The notes: generated by a model not told the origin, from the letters alone. Positions 1 through 4,975 are shown, numbered from the stretch's first letter. The stretch is DNA of 8,618 nt from Methanosarcina sp. UBA402 (GCA_002509325.1 DADO01000034.1:4067-12684), one strand, 5' to 3'. Translations and numbers: made by a program.

Positions 1-301
1 GAAACGTACAATAGGACTTACTATATACGATATTACAGTAGAATTTACTATGCATGATTCTTTATTATGTATAATTCTTTACTATGATAGTTAAAAATAA
101 TTGCTTAAATTATGTTCACACTATATCGAAAGCAATGCCAATAATCAAGTCAATGAAAACAATATTAATGATACCACTTTAAGCTGAGATCCTCTAATCT
201 GGGTTGCAGGTTAAGTGCTTTAATTGTCTCAAGTTTTCTACTGATTTCTGATTTAAGGCAGTTTTATACAGATTAAACCGGAGAAATAGACCGGAGAGTA
301 A
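1..301. other. AT-rich non-coding stretch upstream of the rhomboid gene
   Basis: No convincing open reading frame is present on either strand; the long minus-strand frame across 194-532 runs through the rhomboid gene and its promoter and looks like a shadow. The visible structure is a degenerate 17-base repeat at 40-90, a doubled CTGATTT at 241-254, and a doubled ACCGGAGA at 277-284 and 290-297 just ahead of the rhomboid promoter. The last pair could be a regulator site. A TATA-like TTTTATA at 262-268 is a second possible promoter. Confidence 0.6.
40..90. repeat. Degenerate 17-base tandem repeat, three copies
   Basis: Three consecutive 17-base units (40-56, 57-73, 74-90) share a core of the form TTTA(C/T)TATG. 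The second and third units are closest (ATTCTTTATTATG against ATTCTTTACTATG). The patch lies in AT-rich non-coding DNA, so part of the similarity could be compositional. Confidence 0.5.
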
Positions 302-318
302 TTGGAAATATGCTTGAC

Positions 319-336
319 TATAATAAATCTTATATC
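319..336 (+). promoter_or_regulatory. Archaeal TATA box for the rhomboid gene
   Basis: TATAATAAA (319-327) and TTATAT (330-335) lie about 20-30 bases before the ATG at 353. With the usual archaeal distance of about 25 bases from box to transcription start, the transcript would begin within a few bases of the ATG, giving a leaderless or nearly leaderless mRNA. This fits the lack of a strong Shine-Dalgarno sequence there; only a weak GTGA is seen at 344-347. Confidence 0.5.
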
Positions 337-352
337 CCTGGACGTGAAACAG

Positions 353-976
353 ATGGCAGATAAAGATTCTATTTTCGCAAGCCCGTCGATAGTAATAATT
401 TTTCTCTGCATACTTTCTTTTTTCTTGGAAATGGTTCCGGGGATAGGTTACTTCTATGTAAACGCTTTTCAGTTTGATCCTAATTCTCTTTTTACGAGGC
501 CGTGGACGCTCGTTACATACATATTCCTGCACACAGGTTTACTGCACCTTTTATTCAATATGCTCGTCCTGTACTTCTTCGGAACTGCACTTGAAAACCG
601 GATCGGGAACCGACAACTTCTTTTGGTTTTTTATACTGCCGGAGTTCTATCAGCAATAGGGTATACTTTCCTGAGCCAGCCCATTTTCAATATCTCTCCA
701 GGTCCGATGATGGGTGCAAGCGGAGCGATCTACGGGGTCTTTGCAGCTCTTACAGTACTTGATCCGGATATTCGCGTCTACGTTTACTTTGTCCCAATGA
801 AGCTAAAACATGCCCTCGTGCTTTTTGCTCTCTTTGACTTTCTTATGGTCAATTCATCGGACATGATAGCCCATACAGCCCACCTTAGCGGTCTTTTTGT
901 CGGTCTCTATATGGGTTTCCGAATAAAGAAAATTCAGGAAGATTCTCGAAGATCCAGATACATCAGCAGGTGGTAA
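353..976 (+). CDS. Rhomboid family intramembrane serine protease
   Basis: Polytopic membrane protein of 207 residues, predicted to cleave transmembrane segments of substrate proteins within the membrane. The core rhomboid signature is complete. H60 and H65 with N69 form the second-segment motif (HTGLLHLLFN). GASGAIYG at 121-128 carries the nucleophile S123, and HTAHLSGLFVGL at 174-185 carries the partner H177. About six hydrophobic segments are visible (near 10-28, 55-78, 87-107, 118-134, 152-166 and 173-191), with a short basic C-terminal tail, so it is a minimal six-helix rhomboid without extra domains. The start is set at the ATG at 353 because a TATA box lies 20-30 bases upstream; a TTG at 302 would extend it by 17 residues across that box and is unlikely. 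The gene overlaps the next one by 7 bases, suggesting co-transcription. The substrate is unknown. Family and catalytic residues are clear; the physiological role is not. Confidence 0.95.
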   Translation: MADKDSIFASPSIVIIFLCILSFFLEMVPGIGYFYVNAFQFDPNSLFTRPWTLVTYIFLHTGLLHLLFNMLVLYFFGTALENRIGNRQLLLVFYTAGVLSAIGYTFLSQPIFNISPGPMMGASGAIYGVFAALTVLDPDIRVYVYFVPMKLKHALVLFALFDFLMVNSSDMIAHTAHLSGLFVGLYMGFRIKKIQEDSRRSRYISRW

Positions 977-1401
977 GTCTGGAAGAGGACAAAATTCTCC
1001 AGGGTAAGGGCATATACTATCATCCAAGGCCCGAGCCCGGAGAGAAAATTCCGATCCAGGTCTTAAATTTCAGAAAGCTATTTGCAGCCTGGTCTCCGGA
1101 GTTGAAAAAGACTCTGTACTTTGAAAAACTGCCTGAGGATAAGGAGAACCTGAAAAGGGCAAGGGAAATTATTCTTCTCCAGGTCTATGACTGGCTTGCG
1201 GGCAGGGAAGGGGTGATAGAACTTACCGAGCTGGAGTTTAAACAGTTCATGGAAGTTTATGAGGCTTTTCTGGAGGAACTTGGGGAAATCCAGTACATCA
1301 GGCGTAAAAAAGGGCGAAGAACGGAAAATATCTTTGAACTCAAGGAATCTCCATATGTTGTCCGGGAGGTAAGAAAGGGGCCCTTTTCCGATAAATTATA
1401 A
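970..1401 (+). CDS. Hypothetical protein (143 aa) coupled to the rhomboid gene
   Basis: I do not recognise this family. It is a soluble, highly charged protein of 143 residues with no signal peptide or membrane segment. The N-terminal half contains an aromatic and proline patch (GIYYHPRPEPGEKIP, 14-28) and FAAWSPELKKTLYFEKLPED (38-57). The middle, roughly 58-107, is predicted helical and rich in Glu, Lys and Leu. A very basic patch RRKKGRR (111-117) precedes a short C-terminal tail. The basic patch could bind nucleic acid or phospholipid headgroups, but that is a guess. The GTG start at 970 overlaps the end of the rhomboid gene by 7 bases, and no separate Shine-Dalgarno sequence is evident, which suggests translational coupling. 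Reading-frame length, coupling and amino-acid composition support a real gene. A T-rich run at 1421-1430 may end the transcript. Confidence 0.75.
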   Translation: MVSLEEDKILQGKGIYYHPRPEPGEKIPIQVLNFRKLFAAWSPELKKTLYFEKLPEDKENLKRAREIILLQVYDWLAGREGVIELTELEFKQFMEVYEAFLEELGEIQYIRRKKGRRTENIFELKESPYVVREVRKGPFSDKL

Positions 1402-1645
1402 CAGTGGTTATATAGATTAAATTATTTTTAGTATATATTATCTATTATATATTATATTTTAATATAATTATATGCTATGTTTCTATAGATTGGAGTTTTG
1501 TCCTACCTGAGTTTTCGTTCTTTTTGCAGGAAGAACTTCTAATTTCTCAGTTCAGTAACTTAAAAAAAGGTAAGTTGAAAACTTAATTGTCTTAATAAGC
1601 AAATGTTTTACTACAGAAAAGCAGATATTAAGTATTATTGGATTA

Positions 1646-1700
1646 ATATGCAAATATTGGATTTTATGGTATTATATGCAAACATTGAATTATATGCAAA
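1646..1700. repeat. Three direct copies of ATATGCAAA
   Basis: Exact ATATGCAAA occurs at 1646-1654, 1674-1682 and 1692-1700, with start-to-start spacings of 28 and 18 bases. The first two continue as ATTGGA and CATTGAA, so similarity extends beyond the nine-base core. They lie just upstream of a possible promoter at 1714-1724 and could be protein binding sites. Confidence 0.5.
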
Positions 1701-1773
1701 TTATGGCATCAAAACTTAAATATTAGAAGTTCGAAATTTCAAACCTCAAAAATTGACAGCTAAAGCATAAATT

Positions 1774-1831
1774 CAGCACCAGCAGGTTGGAGGGCTGCTG
1801 GAAGTGTAGCTTCCCCCCAGAGCTAGTGCTG
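1774..1831 (+). ncRNA. Candidate structured RNA element (three-way junction)
   Basis: An outer stem CAGCAC (1774-1779) with GTGCTG (1826-1831) encloses two hairpins. The first is AGCAG (1781-1785) with CTGCT (1795-1799), which can be extended to CCAGCAG/CTGCTGG; the second is GGAAG (1800-1804) with CTTCC (1810-1814). The G-rich loop of the first hairpin (GGAGGG, 1789-1794) faces a C run (1813-1818), so a pseudoknot is possible. The segment is GC-rich inside very AT-rich DNA, which is typical of folded RNA. It could be a small RNA transcribed from the TATA-like site at 1714-1724, or part of a long leader of the NYN gene. I cannot assign it to a known riboswitch or RNA family, and coverage by homologues is untested. 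Confidence 0.4.
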
Positions 1832-1844
1832 TATTATCATATAG
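1832..1844 (+). promoter_or_regulatory. Possible TATA box for the NYN gene
   Basis: TATTATCATATAG directly follows the nested hairpin element. A transcript starting about 25 bases later would begin near 1865 and carry a leader of about 35 bases containing the ribosome binding site GAGG at 1888-1891. If this promoter is used, the 1774-1831 element is not part of the NYN mRNA. Confidence 0.3.
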
Positions 1845-1859
1845 CGCAAATACACAAGA

Positions 1860-1879
1860 TGCAGGTTCCGTGAACTGCA
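1860..1879 (+). promoter_or_regulatory. Leader hairpin before the NYN start
   Basis: TGCAG (1860-1864) pairs with CTGCA (1875-1879), and TTC (1866-1868) with GAA (1872-1874), with one bulged G and a CGT loop. The hairpin ends 8 bases before the Shine-Dalgarno GAGG. It may influence translation of the NYN gene, or its 5' side may mark the transcript start. Confidence 0.35.
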
Positions 1880-1900
1880 AGATGACAGAGGACATTGATA

Positions 1901-2482
1901 ATGAAACCTGTAAAAAGCGGAATTGACACGATCTCAAAATACCTCCGCTCAAAAAAAGAGCTTGGCAGGCGGAAAATAGGACTTCTAGTGGACGGTCCGA
2001 ATATCCTCAGAAAAGAATTTGATGTAAATCTTGAGGAGATAAGGGACGTCCTGAAAGATTATGGTAACATCAAAATCGGGCGCGTTTTCCTTAACCAGTA
2101 CGCTTCTGATAAGCTTGTAGAAGCTATAGAAAATCATGGACTTGAGCCTATAATCTGTTCCAGTGACGTTGACGTGCGCCTCGCAGTAGAGGGCATGGAG
2201 TTAGTACATAACCCTAATATTGACACCCTTGCGATCGTAACCAGGGATGCGGATTTCAAGCCACTGCTGAACAAAGCAAATGAACACGGCAAAGAGACTA
2301 TTATTTTCGGGGTTGAACCAGGCTTTTCCACTGCGCTCAAGAATTCTGCGGACTATGTTATTCTTATGAAAAAAGATAAAATGAGCAGTTATGACGATTC
2401 CGATGAAATGGGCTCAGAAGAAAAAATAGATGCATCGAAATATCAGGACAGCATGTATGAAGAATCTGTAGAAGAAATCTGA
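1901..2482 (+). CDS. NYN-domain (PIN-like) protein, TIGR00288 type
   Basis: A 193-residue cytoplasmic protein of the NYN/LabA-like (DUF88) group in the PIN nuclease superfamily, matching the archaeal TIGR00288 type; members are predicted metal-dependent ribonucleases or RNA-processing factors. The domain covers about residues 24-157. GLLVDGPNIL (27-36) carries the first acidic residue D31 with N34. SDVDVRLAVEGMEL (88-101) carries D89 and D91. The strand-plus-acid motif LAIVTRDADFKPLL (110-123) carries D116 and D118. The acidic, low-complexity tail (about 161-193, Asp/Glu/Ser-rich) is probably disordered and may be a protein contact. The start is the ATG at 1901, 9 bases after GAGG (1888-1891); a TTG at 1895 would be too close to that site. 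It is a single-gene unit preceded by a long structured spacer and followed by T-rich terminator repeats. The nuclease activity is inferred from the family, not from direct evidence. Confidence 0.93.
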   Translation: MKPVKSGIDTISKYLRSKKELGRRKIGLLVDGPNILRKEFDVNLEEIRDVLKDYGNIKIGRVFLNQYASDKLVEAIENHGLEPIICSSDVDVRLAVEGMELVHNPNIDTLAIVTRDADFKPLLNKANEHGKETIIFGVEPGFSTALKNSADYVILMKKDKMSSYDDSDEMGSEEKIDASKYQDSMYEESVEEI

Positions 2483-2512
2483 TTAGTGTCCGTCCTTTTA
2501 TGATATTTCTTT

Positions 2513-2584
2513 CCAACTTTTTAAGAGTGATTATTCCCAACTTTTTAAGAGTGATTATTCCCAACTTTTTAAGAATAATTCACA
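2513..2584. repeat. 24-base tandem repeat between convergent genes
   Basis: Two identical 24-base units (2513-2536 and 2537-2560) begin CCAACTTTTTAAGAGTGATT. A third copy (2561-2584) diverges after CCAACTTTTTAAGA. The array spans the gap between the NYN gene and the end of methanogenesis marker 12, and the third copy supplies the TAA stop codon of the latter (2569-2571). Confidence 0.9.
2518..2570 (+). terminator. Triple T5 tract, likely terminator of the NYN gene
   Basis: Each unit of the 24-base repeat brings a TTTTT tract on the + strand (2518-2522, 2542-2546, 2566-2570), starting about 35 bases after the NYN stop codon. Archaeal RNA polymerase terminates at T-rich tracts without needing a hairpin, so a tripled tract is a plausible efficient terminator. 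The opposite strand has no equivalent T runs here. Confidence 0.5.
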
Positions 2585-3546
2585 TCTACTCCAAGAATCT
2601 CCTTTTTTCCGGCAAAAACATCCCGTGCTATCTCGGCACAGCCTATTGCAGCATGCCACTTGCTCAGAGACCGGCATTCCTGCCTCAGGTGTACATGGAT
2701 TTTTTTCTGCACATATTCGAATTCACCTACAGATCCCGCAAGAAAAACTTCTCCATTTGTTTCATACTCTTTTAGAAGGAGCTGCATTGAGGCGATTTCC
2801 ATAGCCGCAAACAGCGCAATAGTATCAAGGGCGAGCAGAGCAGGATATTCTCCTTTTCCGGCTGCACTGAGTAATTCTTCCCTATCTTTATATGGAGTCA
2901 TTTTCAGAGTCCCTGCTTCCATAAAAGCCTGGTTTGCAGTACAGTATCCATTGTCTACATCCCTGATAGCTTGCAGGTCAAGAGGACCGTGATGGACGCC
3001 CGGAGCAAATATGCAGGCATCAATTGCACCAATCACCTTCCCATTAGCAACGGCAAGCGTAACGGTATTTGAGCTTATATCGGAAACCACGAAATTTTCA
3101 TGGCCAAGGCACAGGATATGGTAAGCAATTCCCAGCTTCTCAGGGCTTGTAAGATGGGAAAATACCTTCATTCTGGGGTCCACCTTGCTTTCCATATGGA
3201 GGCCAGGGATTGCTATTGCCGGAATTCCTGAGTTCCGGATTGTATCAAATACTCTCGTTCCTCCTCCTGTCTTTTTTCCAGCGCCTTCAATACTCTTGAG
3301 CCCTCTCCCTTCCAGGCTCCTTACATCTTTAATTGCAGAAAAGCCGTCTCCCATAGAGTACGTCAGCGCAATCAGGTCAATTGCCTCATGTCGGATTTCA
3401 AAATTCTCCTCAAGCAAGGTCAGAATCTCATATTCGGACATGGCAGCTGCTTCAGCCCTCCCAAGCTCAAAGGTCAGGGTCTTTTGCTCCTTTATCAGAG
3501 CGAAACGCATTGCAGTTGTGCCATGATCTATCCCTATAAACGCCAA
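2569..3546 (-). CDS. Methanogenesis marker protein 12
   Basis: A 325-residue cytoplasmic protein recognised as putative methanogenesis marker protein 12 (TIGR03281), a family found in methanogens. It has an ASKHA (acetate kinase, sugar kinase, Hsp70, actin) fold. The first phosphate loop is IGIDHGTTAMRFALI (4-18), a second phosphate-like segment is VVSDISSNTVTLAV (153-166), and an adenosine-type glycine motif is EVFLAGSVGE (266-275). Between them lies a conserved-looking IFAPGVHHGPLDLQAIRDVD (179-198). An ATP-dependent kinase-like or chaperone-like role is therefore likely, but the substrate is unknown. The start is TTG at 3544-3546: no in-frame ATG lies near, and AGGAG (3556-3560 on the + map) sits 9 bases upstream. 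The gene follows the DUF2103 gene after 22 bases and is presumably co-transcribed with it. Its stop codon falls inside a tandem repeat. Family identity is strong; function is open. Confidence 0.92.
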   Translation of the reverse strand: MAFIGIDHGTTAMRFALIKEQKTLTFELGRAEAAAMSEYEILTLLEENFEIRHEAIDLIALTYSMGDGFSAIKDVRSLEGRGLKSIEGAGKKTGGGTRVFDTIRNSGIPAIAIPGLHMESKVDPRMKVFSHLTSPEKLGIAYHILCLGHENFVVSDISSNTVTLAVANGKVIGAIDACIFAPGVHHGPLDLQAIRDVDNGYCTANQAFMEAGTLKMTPYKDREELLSAAGKGEYPALLALDTIALFAAMEIASMQLLLKEYETNGEVFLAGSVGEFEYVQKKIHVHLRQECRSLSKWHAAIGCAEIARDVFAGKKEILGVDVNYS

Positions 3547-3555
3547 TTACTGTCT

Positions 3556-3560
3556 CTCCT
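3556..3560 (-). promoter_or_regulatory. Shine-Dalgarno AGGAG deciding a TTG start
   Basis: AGGAG on the minus strand lies 9 bases before the TTG at 3544-3546 and within the 22-base gap between the DUF2103 stop and methanogenesis marker 12. It supports the non-ATG start, since no in-frame ATG exists nearby. Confidence 0.7.
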
Positions 3561-3568
3561 TTAACGCC

Positions 3569-3922
3569 TCAGAGGGCAGCTTTTAAGATTTCATTCAGTT
3601 CGTTCATAATTCTGTCTCCCTCTTTAGCGGTCCCAACTGTTGTTACCAATCTTATTTCCTGGATACTCCTGCCTTCAGAGAGCAATAGCCTCAAGTTCCC
3701 TCTTGTATCCGCACGCAGTACCTTTCCGGTCAGATTTCCTCCTGCAGTGCCTTTTACGGAAATTACTGACGGGATTACTTTTTTTACTTCAGGGTGTTGG
3801 CTTACAAGTTTTACAAGCTTTTTTCCAGCCCTTCCCCCGATAATTGTTGTATGGGCTCCACCAAGCTTTTTTTTCGAGGAGCTTTGTGCGTTCTCCTGTA
3901 AGTTGATTTTATTTTCCATCAT
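3569..3922 (-). CDS. DUF2103 family protein
   Basis: A small basic cytoplasmic protein of 117 residues from the ATG at 3922. I assign it to DUF2103 (uncharacterised, sometimes called predicted metal-binding) from the signature KKLGGAHTTIIGG (18-30), the following VKLVSQHPEVKKVIPSVI segment (37-54), and a C-terminal half with LRLLLSEGRSIQEIRLVTT (77-95). Its biochemical role is unknown. It is the first gene of a unit with methanogenesis marker 12, 22 bases downstream, so the two may act together. The start is uncertain. A reading frame extends to a TTG at 3955, but the Shine-Dalgarno AGGAGA (3945-3950) lies downstream of that codon. Candidates after it are a TTG at 3931 (13-base spacing) and tandem ATGs at 3922 and 3919 (22 or more bases). 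I report the first ATG. The N-terminal 15 residues are poorly constrained and rich in polar residues. Confidence 0.82.
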   Translation of the reverse strand: MMENKINLQENAQSSSKKKLGGAHTTIIGGRAGKKLVKLVSQHPEVKKVIPSVISVKGTAGGNLTGKVLRADTRGNLRLLLSEGRSIQEIRLVTTVGTAKEGDRIMNELNEILKAAL

Positions 3923-3980
3923 TGTAGTCAAACCGGTACCCTGTTCTCCTGGCAACTTTTTCTTTCTCTTATTTATTTCT

Positions 3981-3990
3981 TTTTATATTT
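3981..3990 (-). promoter_or_regulatory. TATA box of the DUF2103 / marker 12 unit
   Basis: The minus strand reads AAATATAAAA here. A start about 25 bases downstream, near 3960, would place the AGGAGA site (3945-3950) in a short leader. A second TATA-like AATAAATAT lies upstream at about 4012-4020. Confidence 0.5.
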
Positions 3991-4072
3991 ATTGTGTATA
4001 TCTCTCATGTATATTTATTCATCTATTTATTCGGTTAGAACCTCAAGAAATCTTTCAGGCTATATGGTTTCT

Positions 4073-4135
4073 CATTAAGGTTTTGCTCAGAAGCATTGAG
4101 GTTTTGCCATGGAGCATTAAGATTTTGTCCTGAAG
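4073..4135. repeat. 21-base tandem repeat, three copies
   Basis: Three adjacent 21-base units (4073-4093, 4094-4114, 4115-4135) follow the pattern CATT(A/G)AG(G/A)TTTTG on the + strand, with a variable end finishing in (A/G)AG. The array lies between the ACT-gene terminator and the promoter of the DUF2103 unit, about 85-150 bases upstream of that TATA box. It could be a multi-site operator or a neutral slippage product. No repeat unit resembles CRISPR. Confidence 0.85.
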
Positions 4136-4145
4136 TCAAAAGTGT

Positions 4146-4200
4146 AAAAAAAAAGCCGTTTCAGAATCCCGAAAACACAAATCTGCCGGATTCTGAACCG
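4146..4200 (-). terminator. Hairpin-plus-T9 terminator of the ACT gene
   Basis: On the minus strand, downstream of the ACT stop codon, arms at 4188-4200 and 4157-4169 form a 13-base stem with a single mismatch. Ten consecutive pairs (GGATTCTGAA with TTCAGAATCC) surround an 18-base loop. The stem is followed after two bases by nine T residues (complement of 4146-4154). It has the form of a bacterial-type intrinsic terminator, while archaea usually need only the T tract. Confidence 0.8.
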
Positions 4201-4256
4201 TTACGTTATTCTTTCCTCTAAAAATTACCTTTTTCCGAAAAATCCATTTTTTAAAA

Positions 4257-4694
4257 TTAGATCTTTTCAAGTTCTTTCATGCTTATGAGCTTGATTCCCT
4301 CTTCGTCAAGCGTTTTAACTGCTTTTTCAATGTCGTTAACCCTGACTATTAAAAGGGCTTTTTGGCCCCTGGTGACAAAGGCATATGCATAATCAATGTT
4401 GATCTTGACTTTTCCGAATACTTCCGCAATACGGGACATGCTGCCAGGAACATCTTCCATTTCTATTCCCAGCACGCTGGTTTCAGAAACGGTAAACCCT
4501 GCATCATGGAGTACACCGTGCGCATATTCGGGTCTGTCAACAACCATGCGGATTATCCCGAAGTCTCCTGACTCAGCAATGGTAAACGCCCTGATATTTA
4601 CGCCAGCGCTCTTTAGTTTATTTGCAACGTTTGCAAGTCTGCCAGGCTTATTTTCCGCAAAAAGGGAAATCTGCTTTATTATTTTATCTTCCAT
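4257..4694 (-). CDS. Tandem ACT-domain protein
   Basis: A 145-residue cytoplasmic protein made of two ACT domains and nothing else. The first spans about 6-70, with the ligand-loop motif ENKPGRLANVANKLKSAGVN (14-33). The second spans about 74-138, with EDVPGSMSRIAEVFGKVKIN (80-99). ACT domains bind amino acids or similar small ligands and regulate enzymes. This stand-alone double-ACT type (COG4747-like) is often found beside phenylacetate-CoA ligase genes in archaea, as here, so it is probably a sensor or regulator for that pathway; the ligand is unknown. The start is the ATG at 4694, preceded at 5 bases by GGTG. An in-frame ATG four codons earlier, at 4706, lacks a ribosome binding site. The gene has its own TATA box near 4761-4770 and a strong hairpin terminator, and is separated from the ligase by 340 bases, so it is probably transcribed independently. 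Confidence 0.92.
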   Translation of the reverse strand: MEDKIIKQISLFAENKPGRLANVANKLKSAGVNIRAFTIAESGDFGIIRMVVDRPEYAHGVLHDAGFTVSETSVLGIEMEDVPGSMSRIAEVFGKVKINIDYAYAFVTRGQKALLIVRVNDIEKAVKTLDEEGIKLISMKELEKI

Positions 4695-4760
4695 TCCAGC
4701 ACCCATGTCTTTATACTGCTTGTTCTTATTCTTACTTACTTCCTTTTTTGTCTTTTTATC

Positions 4761-4770
4761 AAATATAATA
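4761..4770 (-). promoter_or_regulatory. TATA box of the ACT gene
   Basis: The minus strand reads TATTATATTT. A start about 25 bases downstream (near 4740) would give a leader of about 45 bases ending with the GGTG site before the ATG at 4694. The palindrome and repeats at 4804-4858 lie just upstream and would be well placed for a regulator. Confidence 0.5.
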
Positions 4771-4830
4771 TGTTTCTAGTATACTTTAAGCTTACATGCA
4801 GTTTTTAAGCTTTAAGTTAAGTTAATTAAG

Positions 4831-4858
4831 TTAACTTAACTTAATTAAGTTAAGTTAA
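4831..4858. promoter_or_regulatory. 28-base perfect palindrome
   Basis: The sequence is its own reverse complement over 28 bases, centred on TTAATTAA at 4841-4848, and is built from TTAAC/GTTAA steps. Overlapping shorter palindromes continue to the left (AAGTTAACTT centre at 4832/4833), and HindIII-like TTTAAGCTT occurs twice (4785-4793 and 4804-4812). It lies 60-90 bases upstream of the ACT TATA box on the minus strand and could be an operator for a dimeric regulator, or a cruciform-forming sequence. Confidence 0.6.
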
Positions 4859-4874
4859 TTTACTGTAAATCTGC

Positions 4875-4937
4875 TAACTTTATTTTTATATCTGATAACT
4901 TTATTTCTACGTTTAATGGCTTTATTTTTGTATCTGG
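4875..4937. repeat. 21-base imperfect tandem repeat, three copies
   Basis: Units at 4875-4895, 4896-4916 and 4917-4937 share a CTTTATTT(C/T)T(A/G) core. The preceding 21 bases (4854-4874) are a more distant copy ending in ATCTGC. They lie between the ACT promoter region and the ligase terminator. The unit length equals that of the array at 4073-4135, but the sequences differ. Confidence 0.65.
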
Positions 4938-4975
4938 CTCTGCGTTGTAAGAAGAATTTCGAGAAACCAGAGCCA
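4935..4975 (-). terminator. Second hairpin after the CoA ligase gene
   Basis: TGGCTCTG (4935-4942) and CAGAGCCA (4968-4975) are perfect 8-base arms around a 25-base loop. On the minus strand the stem lies just after the T5 tract that ends the first hairpin, so it may be a backup terminator or a 3'-end stabiliser. Confidence 0.45.

Larger units (their letters stand above)
1402..1900. other. Long AT-rich spacer before the NYN gene
   Basis: No credible reading frame is seen. From the 5' end it contains a T5 tract (1425-1429) that may end the rhomboid unit, a nearly pure A/T block to about 1480, three ATATGCAAA copies (1646-1700), a TATA-like ACTTAAATATT (1714-1724), the nested hairpin element (1774-1831), a further TATA-like stretch (1832-1844) and a hairpin (1860-1879) just before the NYN ribosome binding site. 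The length and the compact folded elements suggest a non-coding RNA or a structured leader. Confidence 0.6.

Noticed and set aside
302..352. TTG start extending the rhomboid protein by 17 residues
   Set aside because: The extension would cover the TATA box, and no binding site precedes the TTG.
194..532. 112-residue minus-strand frame over the rhomboid gene start
   Set aside because: It overlaps the promoter and the first part of the rhomboid gene, has no family features, and its composition is that of an antisense shadow.
1860..1879. tRNA T-arm-like GGTTCCGTGAACTG segment
   Set aside because: No acceptor, D or anticodon stems fit around it, so it is not a tRNA.
2364..2564. 66-residue minus-strand frame beginning with repeated IITLKKLG
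   Set aside because: It is a translation of the 24-base tandem repeat and then the antisense of the NYN gene.
3747..4133. 128-residue plus-strand frame with repeated SI(K/E)VL segments
   Set aside because: It is antisense to the DUF2103 gene and then translates the 21-base repeat; no start signal.
4073..4135. CRISPR array
   Set aside because: Units are directly adjacent without unique spacers, only three copies, and there is no cas gene.
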